NCBI GenBank assembly: GCA_031289615.1 | Contig: JAITPD010000010.1 | Location: 53,569-117,568, forward strand | Reading direction: 5' to 3' | Length of the DNA stretch: 64,000 bases | Origin: Lactobacillaceae bacterium | GTDB lineage: Bacteria; Bacillota; Bacilli; Lactobacillales; Lactobacillaceae | Shown here: piece by piece, positions 52,755 to 60,961 of the stretch | How positions within the stretch are numbered: the first letter of the stretch is position 1 | How the letters are laid out: every line of letters starts with the position of its first letter | Program-made: the position numbers and the translations under genes | The notes under the pieces: model-generated | What the model was told of the DNA's origin: nothing | Databases searched by the model: none | Seen by the model: only the letters and a program-made list of their open reading frames with translations

Positions 52755-54240
52755 TTATCTGTCCTCCAGTTGCTATCGTCATAATCTCTTTTTGCGTGAC
52801 GGTATCGTTATTATCAACAATCTGCATTAACTCACCCTCATACATCACCGCAATGCGATTACTCATTGCCAGTACCTCTGGCAAGTCACTTGAAACCATA
52901 ATGATTGCGACTCCCCGATCGGTTAACTCATTCATCAAATCATAAATTTCCCGTTTAGCTCCAACATCAACTCCTCGGGTTGGTTCGTCCAATATCAGAA
53001 CCTTACTTCCAGCACCAATCCATTTTGCCAAAACCACCTTCTGCTGGTTTCCTCCAGAAAGACTTGATGCTGCAATATCCTGATTCTGTGCTTTAACTGT
53101 AAGACGCTTCATTAGTAAATCCACAAAATCATGTTTGGCTTTATCATCGATTTGATGATAATGAACTAATTCATTTAAACTTGGTAAGATAATGTTCTCT
53201 GAAACGGAAAATGGTAAGATCAATCCTTCATCTTTTCGATTCTCAGTTACAAAGCCGATACCTTCTTTAATTGCATCAGATGGTGCATGAATCTCAATTT
53301 TCTTACCGTCCATGTAAACATTTCCACTATCCTTTTTATCTACTCCGAATAGTGCTCGCATAATCTCAGTTCTTCCAGAACCCATTAAACCAGAAAAGCC
53401 AAGAATTTCACCTTGTCGAACATCAAAATTAATATCTTTAAATTGTCCCGAATGATTGAAATGTTCAACCTTTAGTATTTCAGGCCCAACGCTAACTGAA
53501 CGTCTTGGATAGAAATCACCAATATCACGTCCAACCATTTTCGTCACAATCTCTTCCACACTTGTCTGTGCGATTACAGATTCATCAACAGTCACTCCAT
53601 CACGCATAATCGTGATGCGGTCTGCTATTTCCATATTTTCTTCAATCCGATGACTGATATAAATAAATCCAACACCTTGCTCTTTTAAATGTTTAACCGT
53701 TTTAAAAAGTTCTTCAATTTCAGAATTAGTTAGTGCGGCAGTTGGTTCGTCCATAATGATTACTTTAGCGTTTGTCATCATTGCCTTTGAAATTTCAATC
53801 ATTTGTTGCGCACCAATACTAAACTCACCAATTGATTGATCAAGATTGTAGTCAATTTTTAACGTTGCAAAGATTTTTTTGGCCGCCTTTCGCATTGCTG
53901 GCTCATCTAGTACGCCCAACTTATTTTTAATCTCTTTATTGAGAAACATATTCTCTAAAACAGTCATTTCAGCAAAGTTACTCATTTCTTGATGAATAAA
54001 ACTAATTCCATGGCTTTCCGCATCCATAGGACCTTGAAAAGTGGTTTCTACACCATCTACTTTCAGCACGCCACTATCTGCCTTCAACAAACCGGTCATA
54101 ATATTCATTAAAGTTGACTTACCTGCACCATTCTCACCCATCAATGCATGAATTTCTGCATCGGCAAGATGGAAATCAACTCCTTTTAAGACCTGATTAG
54201 TTCCAAAACTTTTTGAAATCCCAACCATATCAATTTTCAT
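52747..54240 (-). CDS. rbsA: Ribose ABC transporter ATP-binding protein
   Basis: A 497-residue protein with two fused ATPase domains. The first has GENGAGKSTLMNIMTG (Walker A), IGAQQMIEISKAM and VIIMDEPTAALT; the second has SGLMGSGRTEIMRALFG (a degenerate Walker A, usual for RbsA), LSGGNQQKVVLAKW and VLILDEPTRGVDVGAK. AAGGGGAG precedes ATG 54240. Follows rbsD by 17 nt. Neither rbsK nor rbsR is in the operon. Confidence 0.95.
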   Translation of the reverse strand: MKIDMVGISKSFGTNQVLKGVDFHLADAEIHALMGENGAGKSTLMNIMTGLLKADSGVLKVDGVETTFQGPMDAESHGISFIHQEMSNFAEMTVLENMFLNKEIKNKLGVLDEPAMRKAAKKIFATLKIDYNLDQSIGEFSIGAQQMIEISKAMMTNAKVIIMDEPTAALTNSEIEELFKTVKHLKEQGVGFIYISHRIEENMEIADRITIMRDGVTVDESVIAQTSVEEIVTKMVGRDIGDFYPRRSVSVGPEILKVEHFNHSGQFKDINFDVRQGEILGFSGLMGSGRTEIMRALFGVDKKDSGNVYMDGKKIEIHAPSDAIKEGIGFVTENRKDEGLILPFSVSENIILPSLNELVHYHQIDDKAKHDFVDLLMKRLTVKAQNQDIAASSLSGGNQQKVVLAKWIGAGSKVLILDEPTRGVDVGAKREIYDLMNELTDRGVAIIMVSSDLPEVLAMSNRIAVMYEGELMQIVDNNDTVTQKEIMTIATGGQING

Positions 54241-54257
54241 GTTGTTCTCCCCTTGTG

Positions 54258-54656
54258 CTAAAATACAACGCCACTCTCCAAAATTATGTTTGCATATGGT
54301 GTCATTTCACCAGTTCTAATAAATGCTTTATTTTTTTGCAAATTCTCTTTCATTTCTGTATGTGGAATATACTCAATTTCAACTGTGCCATCAAAAATTT
54401 TTTGAATCTGTTCTAGCATGCTTGGATTTTGTGTCTTAATTTCTTCAGCCAAATAAATTTTTTGAACGGCCAGTTCTGTTAAAACATTTTCCAAAACCGA
54501 AATAAATCCAGGCAAACCACGATCAATCGCTAAATCTATTTTTGGCGTTTCAGTTGGCACTGGCATCCCAGCATCCCCAATTGAAATCCAATCCATATGG
54601 CCCATGTCAGCAACAACTCTAGCAATTTGTGAATTATAAATACCACTCTTTTTCAT
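54258..54656 (-). CDS. rbsD: D-ribose pyranase
   Basis: A 132-residue mutarotase converting beta-pyranose to beta-furanose ribose for ribokinase. [23 protein letters not shown] contains the catalytic His20; [11 protein letters not shown] and the C-terminal [17 protein letters not shown] are conserved. First gene of the rbs operon; GGTGG lies 5 nt before ATG 54656. Confidence 0.95.
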   Translation of the reverse strand: MKKSGIYNSQIARVVADMGHMDWISIGDAGMPVPTETPKIDLAIDRGLPGFISVLENVLTELAVQKIYLAEEIKTQNPSMLEQIQKIFDGTVEIEYIPHTEMKENLQKNKAFIRTGEMTPYANIILESGVVF

Positions 54657-54686
54657 TTTTCCACCACTTTCTTGATAATAAAATTG

Positions 54687-54700
54687 GTAAAACGTTTTAC
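54687..54700. promoter_or_regulatory. Palindromic operator of the rbs operon (RbsR/LacI type)
   Basis: GTAAAACGTTTTAC is a perfect 14-bp palindrome with central CG, 30 nt upstream of rbsD, as expected for a LacI-family RbsR. The regulator gene is not in the window. Confidence 0.75.
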
Positions 54701-54731
54701 TAAAAGTTAAAAATAAATACGCTCATTTTTT

Positions 54732-54745
54732 TGTAAGCGTTTACA
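54732..54745. promoter_or_regulatory. CcpA cre box of the rbs operon
   Basis: TGTAAGCGTTTACA fits the cre consensus at every fixed position and is identical to the trehalose operon box at 32194. It lies about 75 nt upstream of rbsD. Confidence 0.8.
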
Positions 54746-54789
54746 CTATTTATATTACTATTCTTTTTTAAAATTACAAGCTTTATCTT

Positions 54790-54832
54790 AAAAAAGCCTA
54801 ATTACTGACACATAAATCGGCCGTAATTAAGC
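54790..54832 (-). terminator. Terminator of the DyP peroxidase gene
   Basis: Minus strand GCTTAATTAC pairs with GTAATTAGGC, then TTTTTT, about 20 nt past the stop codon. Confidence 0.85.
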
Positions 54833-54849
54833 ATTTCTAAATAATAAAT

Positions 54850-55800
54850 TTAATTTAGCTCGCCATCTGCAATTTTAGCAAGCAGCTCACGTGATGGGAT
54901 AAAGAAAAGCTGACCTGTTAAGAGCGTTGAGAATGTCAAAAGATAATCTGACTTAGCTACCATTCCTTGTAACATCGCTTTAGTTACAGCCCAACGCCGT
55001 GAATAACCAATGAAATACGTTCCAGTTTTACCAGTGGCTGCATCTGAAAACGGCACATTCATTCGAACAATTTTTTGCTCAACCCCATCAATCTCAATCT
55101 TTGAAGCAACGTTGTGCGCGTTTTTAAACTTGTCGTCGTCTTCCAATTCCAAGTCGCTATACTTATGACGTCCAACCGCTTTTTCTTGTTCTTCGTGCTT
55201 TAAATTACCCCAGAAATCCATGTCGTGAATCCATTTTTGGGCAAAGGCGTATGAACCATTTGCAAATTCAGGATCCTCGTCGCCAATAATTGCATAATCA
55301 GCAGCATCTTCTGGCGCAGGAGCTTCGGTTCCATCAATGAACCCAATAATCGCACGTCCTTCAAAATAACGGAAGCCCTTAGTTTCATCCAAAACTTCAG
55401 TGACTGGCTTCAAAAATTGCATGAATTGTGTGACAACTTCGTACACAACCGCTTCGTTAGCAGCTCGAACGTGGAAGAAAATGTCACCTTCCGTTGCTGG
55501 CATTGAATACTTAGGCCCCTTTAATTCAGTGTAAGTAACCAATTCCTTTGGCTTATCTGCAGTTGGAAAGAGGAAGTCCCATGCTGAACTGCTCAAACCA
55601 ATTGCCACCTTCAAATCATCCTGGTCTGCTCTAATTCGCATTGAACGAATAATGGCTTGTGAACGATCTGCAAATTCCTGAATCGCCTCTTGTGCTGCCT
55701 CTTGATCATCGCGCTTTAACTTTAAAACAACGAATTCAACACTCCGACCAACATCTTTCCAAACATCTTGTGCTTCGTTTGGGTTCATAATCTCTGACAT
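54850..55800 (-). CDS. Dye-decolorizing (DyP) type heme peroxidase
   Basis: A 316-residue cytoplasmic heme peroxidase. The distal GxxDG motif reads GFIDGTEAP and the distal/proximal region FKNAHNVAS and KIVRMNVPFSDA follow in order; GTYFIGYSRRW and LLTFSTLLTGQLFFIPS match the YfeX/DyP-B group. No Tat signal, so it is not exported. ATG 55800 (MSEIMNPNE) has GGAG 6 nt upstream. It uses H2O2 to oxidise porphyrinogens or other reductants; heme must come from outside. Half a PerR-like box (TTTAGAATTAATG) lies upstream, too weak to call. Confidence 0.9.
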   Translation of the reverse strand: MSEIMNPNEAQDVWKDVGRSVEFVVLKLKRDDQEAAQEAIQEFADRSQAIIRSMRIRADQDDLKVAIGLSSSAWDFLFPTADKPKELVTYTELKGPKYSMPATEGDIFFHVRAANEAVVYEVVTQFMQFLKPVTEVLDETKGFRYFEGRAIIGFIDGTEAPAPEDAADYAIIGDEDPEFANGSYAFAQKWIHDMDFWGNLKHEEQEKAVGRHKYSDLELEDDDKFKNAHNVASKIEIDGVEQKIVRMNVPFSDAATGKTGTYFIGYSRRWAVTKAMLQGMVAKSDYLLTFSTLLTGQLFFIPSRELLAKIADGELN

Positions 55801-55867
55801 AATCTGCTCCAATCTTATTTCTTAAATTATTGCTTTCATTAATTCTAAACTGATTATTTTATTATTC

Positions 55868-56452
55868 TTAATCTAATGGAATGGGTTCAAACTCGCCATC
55901 TGGCTTAACTTCAAAGAGTGGTAATCCTTCCAACACAGTAATGTCTTTACGATTAACCGCTTCACCTTCAGCCAAAATTGCCAACTTGCCAACCACGCGC
56001 GCCCCAGCTTTTTTCATCAAATTTTCGGCAGCTTCCATCGAATTACCAGATGAAATCACATCATCCACCAATGCTACTTTTTTACCCTTCAAACGATCAG
56101 CATCAATTCCATCCAAATACAAAGTGTTTTCTTGTCCGTTTTCAAATGATTGATACTTTTCACTCAACTCATTTTTCATGTAAACCTTCACAGACTTACG
56201 CAAAATAATGTACTCTGGATGCAATGTGGCGACTGAAATCTCGTGTGCCAACGGAATTCCCATACTCTCTGGCGTCACAATGTAATCAAAACTGCTTGGC
56301 ATCTTCTCCGTCAAAAGTCGCGCCGCTTCGTGTGTCATGCGCGCATCTCCCAGCAAAACAAAAGCTGCCATTGCATAGTGCTCGTCAATTGGCACAATAT
56401 CCAATGTTCGAGTGTAATCACCAATTGTCAATAAATATTTTTTAACCATCAT
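55868..56452 (-). CDS. Type I phosphoribosyltransferase, base unknown
   Basis: A 194-residue PRTase paralog of apt. The PRPP-binding loop is VALVDDVISSGNSMEAA; IVTPESMGIPLAHEIS and EYIILRKSVKVYM precede it. The N-terminus KYLLTIGDYTRTLDIVPID is not that of Apt or Xpt, so substrate (adenine, xanthine or another base) cannot be named. GGAGG lies just before the ATG pair at 56452/56449. The 536-bp upstream gap holds repeat R5. Confidence 0.82.
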   Translation of the reverse strand: MMVKKYLLTIGDYTRTLDIVPIDEHYAMAAFVLLGDARMTHEAARLLTEKMPSSFDYIVTPESMGIPLAHEISVATLHPEYIILRKSVKVYMKNELSEKYQSFENGQENTLYLDGIDADRLKGKKVALVDDVISSGNSMEAAENLMKKAGARVVGKLAILAEGEAVNRKDITVLEGLPLFEVKPDGEFEPIPLD

Positions 56453-56570
56453 AAAACCTCCCTAAGATTCTATTATTTTATGTGTAGTATCGCAAAACTT
56501 TATACTCTATTTCTATTGTGCCACAATCAAGGATTAAATTGCCAAAATATCTATGAAATCAAACAATTTG

Positions 56571-56984
56571 TAGTGCTAGTTGTGAAACATATTGGCCATT
56601 TTTCACTTGCGTGGTGGATTTTCAATGATGATAGTAAGTGGCGACACGGTCCCATTCGACTACACATTTTTTCAAAATGAGTCGAATTGGTGCCGCTACC
56701 TCGCTTGATCACCTACTATCATCATCTCAATCCACCACGCCTTTAAATTAAATGACCATGATGTTCATTAAATATTGAACTTTGATTGATCAGCGAAGCG
56801 ATTCTGTCGTCGGATGATCAGCCCTTGCCGAATCTAGCCGAACCTTTTCACGCGTGCTTTAGCGCCGTGAAATTGGCGAATTATTTCGCCATTCGGCATG
56901 AATCGTGCAGGGCCATCCGAACGTAAAGAATCTTTAGCGGAGCTGATCAACCAAGATCCAATACTGTACAACTAGCACAACGCA
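56571..56984. repeat. Composite palindromic element R5: full modules A and B, best-preserved copy
   Basis: Left end TAGTGCTAGTTGTGAAACA, right end ACAACTAGCACAACGC, giving inverted termini. Module A (56583-56767) folds via TTTTTCACTTGCGTGGTGG/CCACCACGC, then TAGTAAGTGGCG and CGCTACCTCG, with ATTCGACT/AGTCGAAT at the tip. Module B (56786-56950) has TTGATCAGCGAAGCGATTCT, CGTCGGATGA, GCTTTAGCGCCGTGAAATT, CCATCCGAACGTAAAGAATC and GGAGCTGATCAA. The right end begins 5 nt after the perR stop codon. Confidence 0.92.
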
Positions 56985-56988
56985 TCAA

Positions 56989-57441
56989 CTACTTTTTTAG
57001 TCCCAACTTAACTTGGCATTCTGGGCAAATTCCGCGCACTTCAACTTGATATGAACCAATCAAATAGCCAGTAGCCTGTGCAGCTAAACTTGGTAATTCG
57101 TGCAAAGAAAAATTATTCGCGTCCACGATTTTTCCACAATTGGTACAAATAACATGATAATGAGGTGTACCAAACCAGTCATAGTGCATCTTCCCGTCCG
57201 TTTTATTATCAATCGCCAACACTAGCTTTGTATTCACTAATGTTTCCAGCGTGTTATAAACGGTGGCCAAGCTAATTTGATCCGGCGTATCTTTCAAATC
57301 TTCATAAATGGCCTCTGCAGTCGGATGTGTGGGAAACATTCTATTTTCAACTAAATACTTAATAATGACGGACCGCTGCTTCGTCAAACGAAAACCGGCC
57401 GCTTGCAGTGCGTTTAAGGCATGTTCCACTTTATTTTCCAT
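56989..57441 (-). CDS. perR: Fur-family regulator, PerR-like
   Basis: A 150-residue regulator: winged helix (GFRLTKQRSVIIKYL, HPTAEAIYEDL, SLATVYNTLETL) and dimer domain with two zinc CxxC pairs (CTNC, CPEC). The five regulatory metal ligands of B. subtilis PerR (His37, Asp85, His91, His93, Asp104) all have counterparts: HPTAE, HYDW, PHYHV, KIVDAN. Fur has a Glu at the last site, so peroxide sensing by Fe/Mn is likelier. It is the third gene after two VIT1-family genes and starts at the base after the second stop. Probably autoregulated via 58877-58891. Confidence 0.85.
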   Translation of the reverse strand: MENKVEHALNALQAAGFRLTKQRSVIIKYLVENRMFPTHPTAEAIYEDLKDTPDQISLATVYNTLETLVNTKLVLAIDNKTDGKMHYDWFGTPHYHVICTNCGKIVDANNFSLHELPSLAAQATGYLIGSYQVEVRGICPECQVKLGLKK

Positions 57442-58140
57442 TTAGAATAACCTACCAATCCCGTAGTGAATCATAATTGTTAACATAGCAATTATAACAT
57501 TTCGGACGACCGCCTTTTTTGGGAAACCATGCCCCATTTTTGCACTTGCGAACCCAATCAAGGCCGAGGCAATTGCTGTTGCTAAAATGGTCAATAGAAC
57601 TCCAGCTGAACCAGGAATCAAAATCATCGCTAACAATGGCAACGCACCCGCTAATGAAGCGCAGATCATTGAGGAAAATGCAGCAGCCCATGGACTAACA
57701 TAGTGCCCAAGTTGCACATCATATTTTGTGGCCAAAATTGCTTCTAACGGTTCTTTTTCCATCAAGGCCTCCGCAATCTTTTGCGAAGTTTCTGCCGTGA
57801 CACCACGCGATAGATAAAAGTCGCGTAAATCTGCTTCTACACTACTCCGATTAACTACCAAACGTTGTGTCTCTAGATCTACAACCACTTTTTCTGCATC
57901 CGCCTGCGAACTAACGGAAGCGTATTCACCTGACGCCATCGAAAGCGCACAGGCAAACAAATCTGCGACCCCGGCAATTAAAATGGTAAACGGATTACTA
58001 GTCACTGCCCCAACTGAAAACAAAACTCCGACAACCGTTAAAACACCATCATTAGACCCCAAAACGCCAGCCCGAATCACATTCAGACTTTCTTCCATAG
58101 TTTTAGTCTTTTTTATCTTAACTTGTGCTTCTGCTTGCAT
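57442..58140 (-). CDS. VIT1/CCC1-family iron/manganese transporter (copy 2)
   Basis: A 232-residue membrane protein with five helices: VIRAGVLGSNDGVLTVVGVLFSVGA, ALSMASGEYASVSSQADAEK (metal-binding loop after helix 2), a soluble helical insert rich in Glu, then SSMICASLAGALPLLAMIL and the C-terminal VRNVIIAMLTIMIHYGIGRLF. ATG 58140 follows TTGGGGG. One base separates it from copy 1. In plants and yeast these move Fe2+/Mn2+ out of the cytosol; bacterial members are proposed metal exporters. The PerR box upstream supports a metal role. Confidence 0.88.
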   Translation of the reverse strand: MQAEAQVKIKKTKTMEESLNVIRAGVLGSNDGVLTVVGVLFSVGAVTSNPFTILIAGVADLFACALSMASGEYASVSSQADAEKVVVDLETQRLVVNRSSVEADLRDFYLSRGVTAETSQKIAEALMEKEPLEAILATKYDVQLGHYVSPWAAAFSSMICASLAGALPLLAMILIPGSAGVLLTILATAIASALIGFASAKMGHGFPKKAVVRNVIIAMLTIMIHYGIGRLF

Positions 58141-58141
58141 T

Positions 58142-58834
58142 TTAAATTCCCCCAATCAGCGTTCCGATACCATATGTGATAATCATGGTAAAAATTCCAG
58201 CAATCACATTGCGCAATGTCGCCTTATACAAATTAGCTCCGGACAATTTCGCAGCTAGATACCCTGTAATAGCCAATGCAATCGCGACTGAAACTGCTGT
58301 CGCCCACACGTTCATATGATTTTGCGCAGTGACAAGCGAGATTGCTAGCATTGGCAAAATAGAACCAAGTGGAAATGAAATCATAGAGGCAATTCCAGCT
58401 GAAATGGCGCTCATTTCCTGGTGCAAAGTAAACCCATATCGTTCACGTATCGTCGTCCCAAGTGGATCAGCTTCCATCATTTCTTGCGTCGCCTGAATTG
58501 CAAGAGTTGCCGGAACCCCTTCTGCAATATATTTATCCTTCACGAAATCAAATTCATCTGCATAATTTTGCTGCAACCGCTTTTCTTGCGTTGCTTCGGC
58601 CTTCTTTTGCGCGTCGTTTTGCGAATGAACGGAAACATATTCGCCCATCGCCATTGAAACAGTCCCCGCTAAAGCTCCTGCAAAACCAGCAATCAAGATT
58701 GAAAATGGATTCGTTGTTGCGCCTGCCACCCCAATAACAATCCCCGAGACAGATAGGATGCCGTCATTAGCTCCCATCACGGATGCTCGAATAATGTTAT
58801 TGCGCTGCGCCAAGCTTTGGTTGTTCTTAGCCAT
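58142..58834 (-). CDS. VIT1/CCC1-family iron/manganese transporter (copy 1)
   Basis: A 230-residue paralog of the next gene: NIIRASVMGANDGILSVSGIVIGVAGA, VSMAMGEYVSVHSQNDAQKK, EMMEADPLGTTIRERYGF and TLRNVIAGIFTMIITYGIGTLIG. First gene of vit-vit-perR. AAGGAG precedes ATG 58834. Because these proteins work as dimers, the tandem pair may form a heterodimer (inference). Confidence 0.88.
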   Translation of the reverse strand: MAKNNQSLAQRNNIIRASVMGANDGILSVSGIVIGVAGATTNPFSILIAGFAGALAGTVSMAMGEYVSVHSQNDAQKKAEATQEKRLQQNYADEFDFVKDKYIAEGVPATLAIQATQEMMEADPLGTTIRERYGFTLHQEMSAISAGIASMISFPLGSILPMLAISLVTAQNHMNVWATAVSVAIALAITGYLAAKLSGANLYKATLRNVIAGIFTMIITYGIGTLIGGI

Positions 58835-58876
58835 TGTGTTGGCTCCTTTTCATAGAATTAGTTTTCCGTCATTAAC

Positions 58877-58891
58877 TTAGAATGATTCTAA
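58877..58891. promoter_or_regulatory. PerR/Fur-type box upstream of vit-vit-perR
   Basis: TTAGAATGATTCTAA is a perfect 7-1-7 palindrome of the Per/Fur-box form (consensus TTATAATNATTATAA), 43 nt upstream of the first gene and directly after a TATAGT -10-like hexamer. Confidence 0.85.
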
Positions 58892-58983
58892 ACTATAAAT
58901 CTATAATATCACACCATGAAAAATAATTCATCTAATTTCTATTAAAAATTGCATACATTCTGAAATTATCATGTGGTGATGTG

Positions 58984-59195
58984 AATCAGCTTCGCTAAAG
59001 ATTCTTTACGTTCGGATGGACCTACACGAATCTGTCTGAAAGGCGAAATAATTCGCCAATTCCACTAACCGTTGGATCCTGGTGTTAGTGTTATGGTTCG
59101 TCCAGATTCGGCAGGCACTATCATCCGACGACAGAATCGCTATGCTGATTCACACAACTAAAATAACTAAGGTGTTTCATAACTAGCACAACGCT
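58984..59195 (-). repeat. Palindromic element R6: variant module B2 with collapsed module A
   Basis: Inverted relative to R4 and sharing its B2 centre (ACTAACCGTTGGATCC, GGTGTTAGTGTTATGG). Invariant blocks CATCCGACGACAGAATCGC and GATTCTTTACGTTCGGATGG are kept. Module A is reduced to AACTAAGGTGTTTCA; end CATAACTAGCACAACGC. The rest of the 460-bp gap between vit and fetB genes is AT-rich without visible features. Confidence 0.85.
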
Positions 59196-59294
59196 TATCA
59201 TTTAAAAAATCAATCAATTTTAAAGGGCTCCAATTTAGTTAGAATTTGTGTCTAACTGTATTGAAGTCCTTCAGTTGATTCAAAAATCTTTATT

Positions 59295-60068
59295 TTATTT
59301 TTCAGGCAACTTCAACACCCAGCGGCTAGTAAAGAAGCGCTGATATGCCATGAAGCTCGCAAAGACTGATGCGATTCCAGTAGCAGAAAGAAGCATGAAC
59401 ACCACCATGATTTGATACTTAATCGCCCGCACCGGATCCACGCCAGCCATGATCAATCCAGACATCATTCCGGGCAACGAAACTAAACCATATGTCCGCA
59501 CAGAATCAATTGTTGGCTGCATCCCAGTCCGAATGGCTTCTCGGACAATTTCACTCGCTGCCAATTTCGGCGAGGCACCCAAAGCCAAGCGTTCGAAAAC
59601 CTGACCACTTTGATCCTTGAACTGCTGATTAAGGCTTCGATAAACCAATCCCACTGCAGTCATTGAGTTTCCAGCAACCATTCCCGTCACCGGAATCATT
59701 TGGAATGGCGCATATTTAACAGCACCTGTCAGAACCAAAATGCCCATCGTAATCACGGTTGAAATCAAAAGTCCCCACCACGAAATCGCAAATGCACCGG
59801 GAATTCCATGGCTGCGCTTCTTTCCATTCCGCGCTGCATTGTACACGATGAATAATTGCATCACCAATGTCAGAAAAATATTGTTAACACCAAAGACGAA
59901 CTTCAGCAAGAACCCGACAATGATTAATTGCACAATTGCACGAACTACAGAAATGATGGTCTCTTTTTCAAGTTTTAACTTCTGCCGATAACTAATACCA
60001 AGCGAAATCAGGACCAAGACAAACGCCAAGGCGAGCGAACCATTACTAACATTAATTTGTGAATTCAT
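59295..60068 (-). CDS. fetB: FetB-type iron export ABC permease (UPF0014)
   Basis: A 257-residue membrane protein with seven helices. RAIVQLIIVGFLLKFVF, PVTGMVAGNSMTAVGLVYRSL, ALGASPKLAASEIVREAIRTGMQPTIDSVRTYGLVSLPGMMSGLIMAG and IKYQIMVVFMLLSATGI are signatures of FetB/YbbM. With FetA it was shown in E. coli to increase iron export and peroxide resistance. Its ATG lies inside the fetA end (17-nt overlap), so translation is coupled. Confidence 0.92.
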   Translation of the reverse strand: MNSQINVSNGSLALAFVLVLISLGISYRQKLKLEKETIISVVRAIVQLIIVGFLLKFVFGVNNIFLTLVMQLFIVYNAARNGKKRSHGIPGAFAISWWGLLISTVITMGILVLTGAVKYAPFQMIPVTGMVAGNSMTAVGLVYRSLNQQFKDQSGQVFERLALGASPKLAASEIVREAIRTGMQPTIDSVRTYGLVSLPGMMSGLIMAGVDPVRAIKYQIMVVFMLLSATGIASVFASFMAYQRFFTSRWVLKLPEK

Positions 60069-60711
60069 TCTTCAAAGTCCCCTTTCCATCAGCAATCGTC
60101 AAAGTTTCAGTCGCGTGTGCAATTTCGCCTTCATCGTGCGTAACCGACATTACTACGCCTTGATTAGTTTTATGAATATTGTGAATTGCTTGCCAAATAA
60201 TTGCCTTTGTTTCTGCATCCAAGCCCGTTGAAATTTCATCTAGTAACAATACTTTTGGCGGAAACAACAAATTCCTTAAAACGCCAACTCGTTGCCGCTC
60301 ACCGCCAGACAGTTCACTGACCGCTTTATCCAGATATTCAGCAGGCAAATCCATTTGCATAAGCCCTGCCACTTGCTCTTCTTCATCAGGCTTGAGTCCC
60401 CGAACTTGATATGGCAAATCCAAATTTTCCCGCACCGTTTTACCAAATAGTTGCGCAGATTGTGTTGCATACGAAACTTGTTGCCGATATGCTCCAATTT
60501 CATAATTAAACGCATTTTGATCATCCAACAAAATTTCTCCACCAGACAATTCTTCTAAGCCCGCAATCAACTTCAAGAGCGTGCTTTTACCCGTTCCAGA
60601 ATGACCGACGACCGTAATCCAAGCACCATCTGTAAATGAAAATGAGATGTCTTGTAAAATCGTTCGTCCTCCAGCCTGATACTTAATTTGTTTTCCCTCT
60701 AACTTAACCAT
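60052..60711 (-). CDS. fetA: FetA-type iron export ABC ATPase
   Basis: A 219-residue ATPase with Walker A GHSGTGKSTLL, signature LSGGERQRVGVLRNLL, Walker B VLLLDEISTGLD and the switch His in SVTHDEGE. ATG 60711 follows GAGGAG; the longer track start is unsupported. Pairs with FetB. The PerR-type box and promoter sit about 60 nt upstream, linking it with the vit-perR operon in one metal/peroxide regulon. Confidence 0.92.
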   Translation of the reverse strand: MVKLEGKQIKYQAGGRTILQDISFSFTDGAWITVVGHSGTGKSTLLKLIAGLEELSGGEILLDDQNAFNYEIGAYRQQVSYATQSAQLFGKTVRENLDLPYQVRGLKPDEEEQVAGLMQMDLPAEYLDKAVSELSGGERQRVGVLRNLLFPPKVLLLDEISTGLDAETKAIIWQAIHNIHKTNQGVVMSVTHDEGEIAHATETLTIADGKGTLKNEFTN

Positions 60712-60769
60712 GTACTTTCTCCTCAATTATTCCAACGTGCTTATTAAGCATGGTGTTTTAAAATGTAAC

Positions 60770-60812
60770 TTAGATTCATTCTAAATATACCAAACTTTAC
60801 CTGCCTTTGTAA
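60770..60812 (-). promoter_or_regulatory. fetAB promoter with PerR/Fur-type box
   Basis: Minus strand TTACAA (60807-60812) and TATATT (60784-60789) are 17 bp apart. Box TTAGATTCATTCTAA (60770-60784, plus-strand reading) abuts the -10 and differs from the vit box only at one arm position and the centre. Confidence 0.8.
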
Positions 60813-60860
60813 AATGAAATCTATTGTTTTTTTAATCACAAACTTGCATAATGTTTTAGC

Positions 60861-60913
60861 AAAAAAATACCATGTCAATACTCGCATCAAATGCTCATAT
60901 CATCATGGTATTT
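60861..60913 (-). terminator. Terminator of the RNase J-like gene
   Basis: Minus strand AAATACCATG pairs with CATGGTATTT followed by TTTTG; the loop is long (about 30 nt). Confidence 0.75.
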
Positions 60914-60925
60914 CTATCTAACGTA

Positions 60926-60956
60926 TAGTGCTACTAGTTCACAACTAGCACAACGC
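60926..60956 (-). repeat. Remnant R10 of the palindromic element
   Basis: Minus strand GCGTTGTGCTAGTTGTGAAC starts 5 nt after the stop codon of the RNase J-like gene and is followed by CTAGTAGCAC, the inverted end: nearly only the two termini remain, fused head to tail. Confidence 0.75.
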
Positions 60957-60961
60957 GTTAT

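Noticed and set aside
54850-55800. DyP peroxidase as an encapsulin cargo
   Set aside because: No encapsulin shell gene is adjacent and the C-terminus shows no cargo-loading extension.
55838-55850. PerR box upstream of the DyP peroxidase gene
   Set aside because: Only one half-site (TTTAGAAT) fits; the second half is degraded compared with the two good boxes.
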